Below are positions 1 to 8,092 of a stretch of DNA of 19,439 nt, piece after piece. A program made the translations under genes and the position numbers. Under the pieces are notes generated by a model, which searched no databases, was not told the DNA's origin, and was given only the letters and a program-made list of their open reading frames with translations. The stretch is taken from contig CAMAYM010000047.1 in NCBI GenBank assembly GCA_945862495.1, positions 1-19,439 of the forward strand, written 5' to 3'. Source of the DNA: Bordetella parapertussis (GTDB lineage: Bacteria; Pseudomonadota; Gammaproteobacteria; Burkholderiales; Burkholderiaceae_B). Position 1 is the first letter of the stretch; the number at the start of each line of letters is the position of its first letter.

Positions 1-132
1 TCAGACATCCACCTACGCCTGCGCGAAGATGTGGTGACAGAAGTTTCCTCTGTAGAACAACGTGCAGCGCTCATGGCAAATGCCCCAGGCGCCTCTGAGG
101 GCCTGTTCTTGGTTCCAAAGGTAATTGAATAA
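1..132 (+). CDS. gatC: GatC, Asp/Glu-tRNA amidotransferase subunit C (3' end only)
   Basis: The last 43 codons and a TAA stop of an open frame that enters from the left edge. The visible C-terminus reads LRLREDVVTEVSSVEQRAAL, then a segment ending GLFLVPKVIE. This matches the GatC C-terminus, where 'LREDVV' and a final 'F.VPKVI' are typical. GatC is the small subunit that wraps around GatA and GatB and stabilises the amidotransferase. The stop is one base before the preferred gatA start, as expected for a gatC-gatA-gatB operon with coupled translation. The start and roughly the first 55-60 residues lie outside the window. The call rests on the short motif plus the immediate gatA neighbour. 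Confidence 0.9.
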   Translation, partial: SDIHLRLREDVVTEVSSVEQRAALMANAPGASEGLFLVPKVIE

Positions 133-133
133 G

Positions 134-1666
134 ATGTCCAACGCCCTCCAGCTCTATCCCAGCATTTCTGCACTTAGCCAGGCGCTGGCCACGCAGCAGC
201 TCAGCGCCACTGAGCTCGCGCAAGACTGCCTTACACAGATTGCAGCGCATTCTGCGCTCAACGCTTTTGTTCACGTTGATACAGAGCTCACACTCGCCCA
301 AGCACGCCAAGCTGACGCAATATTGGCTGCGGGCACTGGCAACATCTTGACCGGACTCCCCATCGCCCACAAAGACGTCTTTGTGACACAAGGTTGGCGC
401 AGCACAGCCGGCAGCAACATGCTTAAGCACTACACCAGCCCATTCGATGCCACCGTTGTCCATCAACTGCGTGCGGCGGGCTGCGTCACGCTCGGAAAAC
501 TGAATTGCGACGAATTTGCAATGGGGTCAGGTAACAAGCACTCAGCCTTTGGCCCTACGCACAACCCTTGGGATACTTCTGCAGTGCCAGGTGGCTCGTC
601 CGGCGCCTCAGCGGCGGCTGTAGCAGCCAAACTTGTCATTGCCGCCACAGGTACTGATACAGGCGGTTCTGTTCGCCAACCTGCAGCGCTTTGCGGCGTT
701 AGCGGCATTAAACCTACCTACGGCGCCGTCTCTCGCTACGGCATGATTGCCTATGGCTCGAGCCTTGATCAAGCCGGCCCCTTAGCTAGCAGCGCCCTTG
801 ACCTCGTTGACCTGCTTGATATCATGAGCGGCTTTGACAGCAAAGACTCCACAAGCGCAGAACACTGCAAAGGCGTTCCCAACGCACCCGGCCGCATCCG
901 TGCGGAATTCAACCGCGCCGATGCCGGTTTTAGCGCTAGTGCCACTCAGCCGCTCAAAGGCTTACGGATTGGGGTGCCAAAGGAATTCTTTGGAAAGGGG
1001 CTTTCCAACGATGTCGCTAAAGCCATCGAAGTCGCTCTGCAACAATTTGAAAAACTGGGTGCCCAACGTGTCGATATCTCGTTGCCTCGCACAGAGCTCT
1101 CCATTCCTGCGTATTACGTTATCGCGCCTGCTGAGGCCTCGAGCAACCTGTCCCGCTACGACGGGGTGCGCTATGGACATCGTAGCGCGTCTTACTCGGA
1201 TCTCGAAGACATGACTGCACGTTCGCGCGCAGAGGGCTTTGGCTCAGAGGTCAAACGCCGCATTTTAATTGGTACGTACGTTCTGTCGCATGGTTACTAT
1301 GATGCCTACTACTTGCAGGCGCAACGTTTGCGACGGATGATTGTGGATGACTTTCAGGCTGCACTAACTCAACATTGTGATGTCATCATGGGTCCTGTCA
1401 CGCCAACGGTCGCGCAACCCATCAATCACAATCAAAATGACCCGACCGCCGATTGGCTGGCGGATATTTACACCTTGGGTCTCAATCTCGCTGGCTTGCC
1501 AGGTATGTCGATTCCCTGCGGTTTTGGTCCGGGCGCCTCTGGCAAGCTCTTGCCAATTGGTTTGCAAATTATTGGTAACTATTTCGACGAAGGGCGACTG
1601 TTAGCCGTCGCCCATCAGTTTCAGCACGTCACGGACTGGCATCAACGCGTTGCGGGGCAAGCATAA
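134..1666 (+). CDS. gatA: GatA, Asp-tRNA(Asn)/Glu-tRNA(Gln) amidotransferase subunit A
   Basis: Amidase-signature glutaminase subunit of GatCAB. It releases ammonia from glutamine, which GatB uses to convert Asp-tRNA(Asn) or Glu-tRNA(Gln) to the correct amide form. From the ATG at 134 it is 510 residues, close to the family norm. The Ser-cisSer-Lys triad is visible: Lys80 in GLPIAHKD, Ser155 in PGGSSG and nucleophile Ser179 in TDTGGSVRQP. The spacings (75 and 24) equal those of characterised GatA. The frame also opens at an in-frame TTG at 125, but that overlaps gatC and leaves only 3 nt after the AAAGG at 117-121, so the ATG 12 nt downstream of AAAGG is preferred. The stop overlaps the gatB start (TAATG). 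Betaproteobacteria usually have GlnRS, so Asn-tRNA is the likely main product (inference). Confidence 0.96.
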   Translation: MSNALQLYPSISALSQALATQQLSATELAQDCLTQIAAHSALNAFVHVDTELTLAQARQADAILAAGTGNILTGLPIAHKDVFVTQGWRSTAGSNMLKHYTSPFDATVVHQLRAAGCVTLGKLNCDEFAMGSGNKHSAFGPTHNPWDTSAVPGGSSGASAAAVAAKLVIAATGTDTGGSVRQPAALCGVSGIKPTYGAVSRYGMIAYGSSLDQAGPLASSALDLVDLLDIMSGFDSKDSTSAEHCKGVPNAPGRIRAEFNRADAGFSASATQPLKGLRIGVPKEFFGKGLSNDVAKAIEVALQQFEKLGAQRVDISLPRTELSIPAYYVIAPAEASSNLSRYDGVRYGHRSASYSDLEDMTARSRAEGFGSEVKRRILIGTYVLSHGYYDAYYLQAQRLRRMIVDDFQAALTQHCDVIMGPVTPTVAQPINHNQNDPTADWLADIYTLGLNLAGLPGMSIPCGFGPGASGKLLPIGLQIIGNYFDEGRLLAVAHQFQHVTDWHQRVAGQA

Positions 1667-3123
1667 TGGCATGGGAAATCGTGATCGGGCTGGAAACGCA
1701 CACCCAGCTCTCGACTCAAACCAAAATTTTTTCAGGCAGCGCCACACGCTATGGTGCATTGCCCAATACACAGGCCAACGCAGTCGACTTGGCGCTACCT
1801 GGCTCGCTGCCGGTCATGAACCGCGCGGCCGTCGAACGCGCGATTCGTTTGGGCTTAGCTGTAGGGGCGACGATTGCACCTCGGTCTATTTTTGCCCGTA
1901 AAAACTACTTTTATCCCGACTCACCAAAAAACTACCAAATTAGCCAATTTGAAATCCCCGTTGTTCAAGGTGGCTCGATCAGTTTTTTTGTAGGCGATCA
2001 GGAAAAAACCGTTAACCTGACCCGCGCGCATCTCGAAGAAGACGCCGGAAAATCCATGCATGATGACTTTGTGGGTCCGCATGGTGAATCCTCTTCAGGC
2101 ATTGATTTAAACCGCGCCGGCACCCCTTTGCTTGAGATCGTGTCGGAGCCAGAAATGCGCTCTGCTGCCGAAGCCGTCGCCTATGCAAAAGCTCTGCATA
2201 GTCTGGTGATGTGGCTAGGCATTTGCGATGGCAACATGCAAGAAGGCTCGTTCCGCATCGATGCCAACGTGTCCGTTCGCCCTGTCGGCCAAGAAGCGTT
2301 CGGCACCCGCTGCGAGATCAAAAACGTCAACTCCTTCAAGTTTCTCGAACGCGCCATTCAATATGAGGTGAGACGACAAATCGAGCTCATTGAAGACGGT
2401 GGTCGCGTTGTGCAAGAAACACGTCTCTATGACTCGGAGCGAGATGAAACACGTAGCATGCGCAGCAAAGAAGACGCGCACGACTATCGCTATTTTCCCG
2501 ATCCTGATCTCCCACCACTTGTGATTGCCCAGGATTGGATTGAGTCCGTGCGTCAGACAATGCCGGAGCTTCCAGCAGCCTTGCGCGCACGATTTATCTC
2601 TGAGTTTGGCCTGACTCCCGTCGATGCAGCTCAGCTTTCGATCAGCCGTGATCTCGCCGCGTATTTTGAAAGTGTCAACGCAGCACTTCCCGCCGGCCAA
2701 GCCAAGCTTGTCGCTAACTGGATCATGGGTGAAGTCTCGGCTACGCTCAATCGTGAAGAAAAAGACATCACTGAGTCTCCTGTTTCGGCTTCAGCACTCG
2801 CGGCGCTTCTCTCTCGCATCAATGACGGCACCATCTCAAACAAAATTGCCCGAGATGTTTTTGCCGCAATGTGGGCAGGCGAACATGGTGGCGATCCGGA
2901 TGCCATTATTCAGGCGAAAGGTCTGACGCAAATTAGTGACTCAGGTGCGATTTCTGCCATGGTGGATGCAGTGCTTGCTGATCACCCTGCGATTGTGGCG
3001 GAGTACCGCGCTGGCAAGCAAAAAGCCTTTAACTCGCTGGTCGGTCAGATTATGAAAGTAGCAAAAGGCAAAGCCAACCCTCAGCAGGTCAATGACCTCC
3101 TGAAGGCAAAGCTAGATAGTTAA
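1666..3123 (+). CDS. gatB: GatB, Asp-tRNA(Asn)/Glu-tRNA(Gln) amidotransferase subunit B
   Basis: Kinase/transamidase subunit of GatCAB: it activates the misacylated aminoacyl-tRNA with ATP and transfers the ammonia delivered by GatA. At 485 residues it has the usual GatB length. Seen in the sequence: an N-terminal catalytic domain opening WEIVIGLETHTQLS, the GatB signature GNMQEGSFRIDANVSVRP near residue 188, DYRYFPDPDLPPL near residue 272, and a C-terminal helical YqeY-type tRNA-binding tail ending in VAKGKANPQQVNDLLKAKL. The ATG shares one base with the gatA stop (TAATG), so translation is probably coupled. The 3' end overlaps the convergent pyrE stop by 4 nt. No T-tract terminator follows, but a strong hairpin lies 21 nt downstream inside pyrE. 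Confidence 0.96.
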   Translation: MAWEIVIGLETHTQLSTQTKIFSGSATRYGALPNTQANAVDLALPGSLPVMNRAAVERAIRLGLAVGATIAPRSIFARKNYFYPDSPKNYQISQFEIPVVQGGSISFFVGDQEKTVNLTRAHLEEDAGKSMHDDFVGPHGESSSGIDLNRAGTPLLEIVSEPEMRSAAEAVAYAKALHSLVMWLGICDGNMQEGSFRIDANVSVRPVGQEAFGTRCEIKNVNSFKFLERAIQYEVRRQIELIEDGGRVVQETRLYDSERDETRSMRSKEDAHDYRYFPDPDLPPLVIAQDWIESVRQTMPELPAALRARFISEFGLTPVDAAQLSISRDLAAYFESVNAALPAGQAKLVANWIMGEVSATLNREEKDITESPVSASALAALLSRINDGTISNKIARDVFAAMWAGEHGGDPDAIIQAKGLTQISDSGAISAMVDAVLADHPAIVAEYRAGKQKAFNSLVGQIMKVAKGKANPQQVNDLLKAKLDS

Positions 3124-3791
3124 ATACCGTAGCGAGCGCGATACGCCAACACCGCCTCGCGGTGTTCGGCGAACTCAGCGTTATTTTCAAGTAGCGCCAG
3201 GATATCAGTGAGAGAGGCAATGCTGACAGCAGGCAAACCATAGCGCTGCTGCACTTCTTGGACAGCCGAGTGTGGCGAAAGAGCGCCATCAGGTCCCGCG
3301 CGCTCCATACGGTCCATCGCGATCAGCACTGCACAAGGCTCAGCACCCGCCGCGCGAATGATGTCAACAGACTCACGCACCGAGGTGCCTGCAGTAATCA
3401 CATCATCAATGATGACGACTTTTCCCTTTAGTGGTGCACCTACGAGTACGCCGCCCTCACCGTGATCTTTGGCTTCTTTGCGGTTGTAGGCGAACGGCAC
3501 ATCGCGCCCCTCAAGTCCTGCGTGGGATGCAAGTGCGACCGACGTGGCTGTTGCCAAGGGAATGCCTTTGTAGGCGGGTCCAAACAACATATCAAAAGGC
3601 AACTTGGAGTCAACCAGTGCCTGCGCATAAAATTGCGCAAGCTTGCCGACAGAGGCTCCCGTATTGAAAAGCCCAGCGTTAAAAAAATAGGGGCTTGTGC
3701 GGCCGGACTTCGTCACAAAACTACCAAAGCGCAGCACACCTTCTTTTAAGGCAAACTGTACAAACTCTCGACGATCAGCACCTAGCGACAT
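3120..3791 (-). CDS. pyrE: Orotate phosphoribosyltransferase
   Basis: Catalyses orotate + PRPP to orotidine 5'-phosphate plus pyrophosphate, the fifth step of pyrimidine synthesis, in the cytoplasm. The protein has 223 residues, typical for bacterial PyrE. The PRPP-binding motif VVIIDDVITAGTSVRES spans about residues 125-141. The flexible catalytic loop YNRKEAKDHGEGG covers residues 102-114, and the N-terminal segment KSGRTSPYFFNAGLF at 28-42 is characteristic. The ATG at 3791 is preceded by AAAGGAA at good spacing. It is monocistronic here, with xth divergent upstream (65-bp gap) and gatB converging downstream with a 4-nt stop-to-stop overlap. Confidence 0.96.
   Translation of the reverse strand: MSLGADRREFVQFALKEGVLRFGSFVTKSGRTSPYFFNAGLFNTGASVGKLAQFYAQALVDSKLPFDMLFGPAYKGIPLATATSVALASHAGLEGRDVPFAYNRKEAKDHGEGGVLVGAPLKGKVVIIDDVITAGTSVRESVDIIRAAGAEPCAVLIAMDRMERAGPDGALSPHSAVQEVQQRYGLPAVSIASLTDILALLENNAEFAEHREAVLAYRARYGI
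3144..3171 (+). terminator. Strong hairpin downstream of gatB, inside the pyrE 3' end (possible terminator)
   Basis: AACACCGC (3148-3155) and GCGGTGTT (3159-3166) form a perfect 8-bp stem with a 3-nt loop. Outer CGCC/GGCG pairs extend it with one bulged base. It begins 21 nt after the gatB stop and lies in the last codons of pyrE on the other strand. No T-tract follows directly; the nearest T-rich stretch is about 10 nt further on. Intrinsic termination is therefore uncertain, and it could instead be a stem that protects the 3' end. Confidence 0.35.
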
Positions 3792-3844
3792 AGCATTCCT
3801 TTCTGTTTCTCACGACTTTAAACCCGTACATTATCTCACTGACT

Positions 3845-3849
3845 AGGAG
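3845..3849 (+). promoter_or_regulatory. Shine-Dalgarno AGGAG that sets the TTG start of xth
   Basis: AGGAG ends 7 nt before the TTG at 3857. No ATG or GTG nearby would keep the conserved N-terminal strand of the endonuclease fold (LRITSLNLNGIRSA), so this site decides the start. Confidence 0.8.
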
Positions 3850-3856
3850 TTCTGCC

Positions 3857-4657
3857 TTGCTGCGCATCACCTCACTGAACCTCAATGGCATTCGCTCCGC
3901 CTACAACAAAGGCCTAATGGCATGGCTGAAATCACATCAGGCAGATATTCTTTGTCTTCAAGAACTTAAAGCGCATCTGGTCGACATTCAGCATGACTAC
4001 CAACATCCCCTAGACTACACCGGCCATTTTTGTGCGGCCGAAAAGAAAGGCTACAGTGGTGTCGGTCTTTATTTGAAACAGCAGCCTGAGCGCGTACTCA
4101 CGGGGATCGACTGTCCGGAGTTTGACCAAGAAGGTCGCGTTATTCGTGCCGACTGGTCCAACTTGACAGTTGTCAGCGCCTACCTCCCCTCCGGCTCAAG
4201 CGGCCCAGAGCGGCAAGAGGCCAAGTTTCGCTTCCTCGCTAAATTTGGCCCTTGGTTGCAAGCATTGATGGACGATCATAAAAAGACTAAACGTGAGTAT
4301 GTCATCTGTGCCGATTGGAACATCGCACATAAAGAAATCGATCTCAAAAACTGGAAATCCAATCAGAAAAATTCGGGCTTTACCCCTGAGGAGCGTGCCT
4401 GGGTGACGCACACTCTCGAGGAAATCGGCTTTGTAGATGTGTTTAGAGCGCTGGATCCAAGCCCCGAGCAATACACGTGGTGGAGCAATCGTGGGCAGGC
4501 CTGGGCCAAGAACGTAGGCTGGCGTCTGGACTATCAGCTCGCCACGCCGGGAATTGCTGCGCTGGCGCGCTCAACCAGCATTTACAAAGATGAACGATTT
4601 TCTGACCACGCACCGTTCACCATTGATTACGACTTTACACTTGCGGCGAAAGTTTAA
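3857..4657 (+). CDS. xth: Exodeoxyribonuclease III-family AP endonuclease
   Basis: Mg-dependent endonuclease/exonuclease/phosphatase-fold enzyme that cuts DNA 5' of abasic sites in base-excision repair, and may also trim 3' ends. It has 266 residues, as for Xth/ExoA. Conserved residues, in order: Asn8 and Asn10 in SLNLNG, metal-binding Glu36 in CLQELK, Asp153 and Asn155 in ADWNIAHKEIDLKN, Asp225 in GWRLDYQ, and the Asp250-His251 pair in FSDHAPF. The Trp-rich segment YTWWSNRGQAW at 206-216 is also typical. It starts with TTG behind a good AGGAG. The gene stands alone, divergent from pyrE and convergent with ampG with a 26-nt gap. Sequence alone does not separate the ExoIII-like from the ExoA-like subgroup. 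Confidence 0.94.
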   Translation: MLRITSLNLNGIRSAYNKGLMAWLKSHQADILCLQELKAHLVDIQHDYQHPLDYTGHFCAAEKKGYSGVGLYLKQQPERVLTGIDCPEFDQEGRVIRADWSNLTVVSAYLPSGSSGPERQEAKFRFLAKFGPWLQALMDDHKKTKREYVICADWNIAHKEIDLKNWKSNQKNSGFTPEERAWVTHTLEEIGFVDVFRALDPSPEQYTWWSNRGQAWAKNVGWRLDYQLATPGIAALARSTSIYKDERFSDHAPFTIDYDFTLAAKV

Positions 4658-4683
4658 AGACTGACATGCTTGAACCCAGCGCA

Positions 4684-5970
4684 TCATACTCCCGCGGCAT
4701 CGATACGCTCAATGTCGCGGCGACGCCACCACAACAGCAACAAACCTGGCAGCGCAATCACGACCGTCATCAAGAAAAAAGTCGGCCATCCTGCAAACAG
4801 CACCAGAGGTGGAGTCAGCGGTCCTGCGAGATACGTTCGGCCCACAGCAGATAGCGCAGACAACAAGGCAAATTGGGTGGCTGAAAACTCTCGGTTGCAG
4901 AGCCCCATCAACAAGGCGACAAACGCAGCGGTGCCCATACCTCCACACAGGTTCTCAAGGCTCACCCCTGCGGCCATTAAGAAAACATTGTGCGGCCCAA
5001 CAGAAATGACCCAAAAGCCAAGATTGGAGAGTGCCTGCAATAAACCAAACAGCATCAACGATCGGTACAGACCTAATTTCGCCATTAGCGCACCACCCGT
5101 CAGTGCACCCACGATCGTCGCAGTCAACCCCAACAACTTATTGACCGTTCCGACCTCTGTAGCCGTATAACCCGCGGCGCGCAACAGAAACGTCGTGGAG
5201 AGCGCTCCTGCGAACGCATCACCGAGCTTGTAGAGGACAATCAATAGCAAGACCGTGATGGCTTCGGGTCGACCAAAAAACTCCTTGAAGGGCTCAAACA
5301 CCGCCCTCGAAAGCGAGCGTGGCGTCTGTGCGGGAACCTCCGGCTCAGGCGCCCAAAGGGTGGCGAGAGCGACCCCCAACATCAACGCCCCCATCAGCAT
5401 ATAGGTATTGCCCCAGCCCAACCACTGATCCGCCAAAATCAATGCAAGCCCGCCGGAGGTCAGCATTGCAAGCCGATAGCCGAGGACAGATAAAGCCGCA
5501 CCGGCCCCTCTTTCTTCTTTGCGCAGCACATCGCTACGGTAAGCGTCAAAAGCAATATCCTGGGTTGCGGAACAAAACGCTACGGCGACTGCAAGTAAGG
5601 CAAGTGGCAAAAGACTCTGACCTGGAGACATCAAACCCATTGACATGATGCCGAGCGCGAGCAACACCTGCATCACTAACATCCATCCTCGCCTACGCCC
5701 CAAAAATGGTGGCGCATAACGATCAATCAGCGGGGCCCAGAGAAACTTCAGCGTATACGCCGTTCCTACCAAGGTCAGGAATCCAATTTCTTGAAGGGAC
5801 ACTTGTTCAAGCGTCGCCCACGCTTGCAACGTTCCTCCCGTCAGAGCCAACGGCAAGCCACTCGCAAAACCAAGCGCTAGCAACGGTGCGACGCGTCTAC
5901 TGGTGTAGAGTTTTGATGCAGGAATGGTCTGTGTCTGGGCGTGTGGTTGCGGCGCGTGCTGAGAGGTCAT
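4684..5970 (-). CDS. ampG: AmpG-family muropeptide (anhydro-GlcNAc-MurNAc-peptide) permease
   Basis: Inner-membrane major-facilitator importer that brings cell-wall turnover products into the cytoplasm for recycling; in some species this signal controls ampC. The protein is 428 residues with many hydrophobic helices. Family segments are plain: LGFASGLPLALTGGTLQAW, then FLWAPLIDRYAPPFLGRRRGW, ATQDIAFDAYRSDVL and EERGAGAALSVLGYRLAML, all close to E. coli AmpG. The frame extends upstream to 6018, but that adds 16 unlike residues overlapping metW. The ATG at 5970 has GAGG 7-9 nt upstream and follows the metW stop by 5 nt, so it is preferred. The last gene of a metX-metW-ampG unit. No ampR or ampC is in view, so any role in beta-lactamase induction is unknown here. 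Confidence 0.93.
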   Translation of the reverse strand: MTSQHAPQPHAQTQTIPASKLYTSRRVAPLLALGFASGLPLALTGGTLQAWATLEQVSLQEIGFLTLVGTAYTLKFLWAPLIDRYAPPFLGRRRGWMLVMQVLLALGIMSMGLMSPGQSLLPLALLAVAVAFCSATQDIAFDAYRSDVLRKEERGAGAALSVLGYRLAMLTSGGLALILADQWLGWGNTYMLMGALMLGVALATLWAPEPEVPAQTPRSLSRAVFEPFKEFFGRPEAITVLLLIVLYKLGDAFAGALSTTFLLRAAGYTATEVGTVNKLLGLTATIVGALTGGALMAKLGLYRSLMLFGLLQALSNLGFWVISVGPHNVFLMAAGVSLENLCGGMGTAAFVALLMGLCNREFSATQFALLSALSAVGRTYLAGPLTPPLVLFAGWPTFFLMTVVIALPGLLLLWWRRRDIERIDAAGV

Positions 5971-5975
5971 GAAAC

Positions 5976-6599
5976 TTACCTCGCCGTAAATCGATACGCG
6001 GCAAGCGTGCTGCGCCAACCCGCGAATAATTTCACCTCGTGCTGATCATTAAAGGTGGCACGTTCAAGGATGGTGAACTGAAGGGTATTGGCCAAGCGCT
6101 CAAAATCCTTGAGCGTACAGAGGTGGATATTGGGGGTGTTGTACCAGGCATACGGCATCTGCCCTGTGACTGGCATGCGACCACGCAAAATCGACCACCC
6201 GTGCGGCCAGTAACCAAAGTTGGGGAAAGACACAATCCCTTCACGGGCCACACGCGCCATCTCGCGCAAAATGTGCTCCGAATTATGCATCGACTGTAAC
6301 GTCTGAGACAACACGACCGTGTCAAACTGCTGATCGTCAAACATCGCCAGCCCGTCTTCGAGGTTTTGCTGAATCACCTGAACACCGCGCTGCACACAGC
6401 TCAAGACACGGTCATCGCAGATTTCAACCCCCACACCCTGAACGGTTTTAGACTGCTGCAAGTGCGCAAGCAGCGCACCATCACCACAACCCAAATCCAA
6501 TACGCGGCTATTAGGCTGAACCCATTGCGCGATGCGTGCCAAATCCCCGCGCAAATCACCTTCCATCGTTTGACCACTCAATTTTAGTTGTTCGCTCAT
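5976..6599 (-). CDS. metW: MetW, methionine biosynthesis protein (methyltransferase-like fold)
   Basis: A 207-residue class I SAM-methyltransferase-like protein. Motif I is visible as SRVLDLGCGDGALLAHL at residues 31-47, followed by the acidic-ended strand GVGVEICDDRV. DTVVLSQTLQSMHNSEHIL lies at 93-111, and FPNFGYWPHGW downstream is typical of MetW. MetW is a known partner of MetX in many Proteobacteria, where metX and metW occur and act together; its exact chemistry is not established. The ATG overlaps the metX TGA by 4 nt (ATGA), and CGGAG lies about 7 nt upstream inside metX, so translation is probably coupled. ampG follows after 5 nt. Confidence 0.93.
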   Translation of the reverse strand: MSEQLKLSGQTMEGDLRGDLARIAQWVQPNSRVLDLGCGDGALLAHLQQSKTVQGVGVEICDDRVLSCVQRGVQVIQQNLEDGLAMFDDQQFDTVVLSQTLQSMHNSEHILREMARVAREGIVSFPNFGYWPHGWSILRGRMPVTGQMPYAWYNTPNIHLCTLKDFERLANTLQFTILERATFNDQHEVKLFAGWRSTLAAYRFTAR

Positions 6600-7837
6600 G
6601 CTTGCACTCCGTCTGCCGTCTTGACCGCAGCAGGTGCTTGCGCCAAAGTCGCGGCGATCCGCAGAAAATATGCACGCATTAAACTGTGATACCGAGGATC
6701 GTCGAGCAGAAATGCATCGTGTCCGTGAGGCGCATCGATCTCCGCATACGTTGCAGACTGACCGTTTTTAAGCAAAGCCTGCACGATCTCACGGGAACGC
6801 TCGGGTGGAAACCGCCAATCTGTCGTAAAAGAAATCAACAAAAAATCAGCCTGTGCAGGTGCAATCGCACGCGCGAAATCGCCCCCCGTTCGCTTAGCCG
6901 GATCAAAATAGTCTAGGGCGCGCGTAATGAGCAAATACGTATTGGCATCAAAGTATTTAGAGAATTTTTCGCCCTGATAACGTAGATAAGACTCCACCTC
7001 GAACTCTACGCCATAACCATAATGGTAGGCACCATCGGCCGCAGGCTCGCGTTGCGTCCTACCAAACTTTTCTGCCATATCATCGTCAGACAGATAGGTG
7101 ATGTGCCCAATCATTCTGGCGACGGACAAGCCATGGCGCGGCACAGTATTGTGCGCATAGTAATCACCACCGTGAAACTCAGGATCGGTGATGATGGCAC
7201 GGCGAGCCACTTCATTAAAACCAATATTTTGCGCAGATAAGCGCGGCGTACTAGCCACCACCACGCAATGCGCCACCCGCTCGGGCAAAGTGATCGCCCA
7301 ACTCAGTGCCTGCATCCCGCCAAGCGATCCGCCCATCACCGCGGCGAACTTCTTGATCCCCAGGCGATCCGCCACACGCGCCTGTGCCGACACCCAGTCC
7401 TCGACAGTCAATACTGGAAAGGCTGCACCCCAAGGTTTACCCGTCTCAGGCCGAATACTTGCGGGGCCTGTCGAGCCAAAGCATGAACCCAGGTTATTGA
7501 TGCCAATCACAAAAAACACATTGGTGTCCACCGGTTTACCAGGGCCCACCATGTTGTCCCACCAACCGATATCCTCGGGATTTTCTGCCGAAATACCCGC
7601 CACATGATGAGAGGCATTCAGTGCGTGGCAAATCAGCACAGCATTGCTGGCCTCTGCATTTAATGTTCCATAAGTTTCAATCGCCAAATCATAAGACGAC
7701 AAGGTATGGCCGCTCGCTAAAGGCAGGGGCGCATCAAAATGAAGAAATTGTGTGTGGACGATACCGACTGAATCCATTGTCGTAGCAAAGGATTCTTGTG
7801 CGGGGGGCGCGCCCGTAATACTGGACGGAGATGTCAT
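6596..7837 (-). CDS. metX: MetX, homoserine O-acyltransferase (succinyl- or acetyl-)
   Basis: Alpha/beta-hydrolase-fold enzyme that acylates the homoserine hydroxyl, the committed step of methionine synthesis. It has 413 residues. The nucleophile elbow AVMGGSLGGMQALSWA gives Ser171; Asp340 in TTDWRFPPERS and His373 in DAPHGHDAFLLDD complete the triad. The substrate loop NNLGSCFGSTGPASI at 114-128 is classic MetX. Family work shows that beta- and gammaproteobacterial MetX proteins paired with MetW often use succinyl-CoA rather than acetyl-CoA, so succinylation is the likelier reaction here (inference). The ATG at 7837 follows AGAAGG by 6 nt; the internal ATG at residue 21 lacks a ribosome site. 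First gene of metX-metW-ampG. Confidence 0.95.
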   Translation of the reverse strand: MTSPSSITGAPPAQESFATTMDSVGIVHTQFLHFDAPLPLASGHTLSSYDLAIETYGTLNAEASNAVLICHALNASHHVAGISAENPEDIGWWDNMVGPGKPVDTNVFFVIGINNLGSCFGSTGPASIRPETGKPWGAAFPVLTVEDWVSAQARVADRLGIKKFAAVMGGSLGGMQALSWAITLPERVAHCVVVASTPRLSAQNIGFNEVARRAIITDPEFHGGDYYAHNTVPRHGLSVARMIGHITYLSDDDMAEKFGRTQREPAADGAYHYGYGVEFEVESYLRYQGEKFSKYFDANTYLLITRALDYFDPAKRTGGDFARAIAPAQADFLLISFTTDWRFPPERSREIVQALLKNGQSATYAEIDAPHGHDAFLLDDPRYHSLMRAYFLRIAATLAQAPAAVKTADGVQA

Positions 7838-7864
7838 ACAGACCTTCTTTAGCGGGATTTATGA

Positions 7865-7897
7865 GGCGCCCGCAAGCGGATCGAGCAAATCGGCGCC
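7865..7897 (-). repeat. Inverted repeat in the metX leader
   Basis: GGCGCC occurs at 7865-7870 and again at 7892-7897, able to pair across a 21-nt interior between the putative promoter and the metX ribosome site. The interior holds a small CCG/CGG stem. I do not recognise a SAM or SAH riboswitch consensus. GGCGCC is a self-complementary 6-mer in a moderately GC-rich genome, so chance is possible. Confidence 0.3.
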
Positions 7898-7903
7898 AAC
7901 TGA

Positions 7904-7932
7904 ATCAAAGTTTAACATCGACGCGCTAACAA
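7904..7932 (-). promoter_or_regulatory. Weak sigma70-like promoter candidate for metX-metW-ampG
   Basis: On the minus strand TTGTTA (4/6 to the -35) and TTTGAT (4/6 to the -10) are separated by 17 nt, placing transcription start about 60 nt upstream of metX. The match is poor and chosen by eye. The region 7838-8114 otherwise holds no gene. Confidence 0.2.
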
Positions 7933-8018
7933 AACAGCGAAACGAATCACACGCTATCGCTGACAAACAACACACCCTGTTACATCCCCTCCAGCTCTAA
8001 ATACATTTTCTTACAAAT

Positions 8019-8040
8019 GAACCTGCCATCACAGGGGTTC
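8019..8040 (+). repeat. Small imperfect hairpin upstream of the LuxR-type gene
   Basis: GAACCTG (8019-8025) pairs with CAGGGGTTC (8032-8040), leaving a 2-nt GG bulge and a 6-nt loop. It lies in the metX/LuxR-type intergenic region and is not followed by a T-tract on either strand, so it is not an obvious terminator. Its role is unknown. Confidence 0.3.
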
Positions 8041-8076
8041 TGCGCATTCTAATGAGAGGCATTCACACGCACACTA

Positions 8077-8092
8077 ACAAATTCTCATTTGT
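8077..8092. promoter_or_regulatory. 16-bp dyad upstream of the LuxR-type gene (possible operator)
   Basis: ACAAAT-TCTC-ATTTGT is a perfect 6+6 dyad with a 4-nt spacer, ending 22 nt before the preferred start of the LuxR-type gene. The half-site recurs as ACAAATGA at 8013-8020 and at 8871-8878, and ATTCTCATTTG recurs at 8360-8370. A second inverted pair, AATGAGA (8051-8057) with TCTCATT (8083-8089), overlaps it. Binding by the neighbouring regulator is inference from position and symmetry; the lux-box consensus is not matched. Confidence 0.35.

Noticed and set aside
2215..2700. Minus-strand open frame of 161 residues
   Set aside because: Lies fully inside gatB on the other strand and shows no recognisable domain.
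4670..5170. Plus-strand open frame of 166 residues
   Set aside because: Antisense to ampG, whose protein is strongly conserved; low-complexity, Asn/Pro/Thr-rich translation with no domain.
7188..7607. Plus-strand open frame of 139 residues
   Set aside because: Antisense to the catalytic core of metX; no protein-like features.
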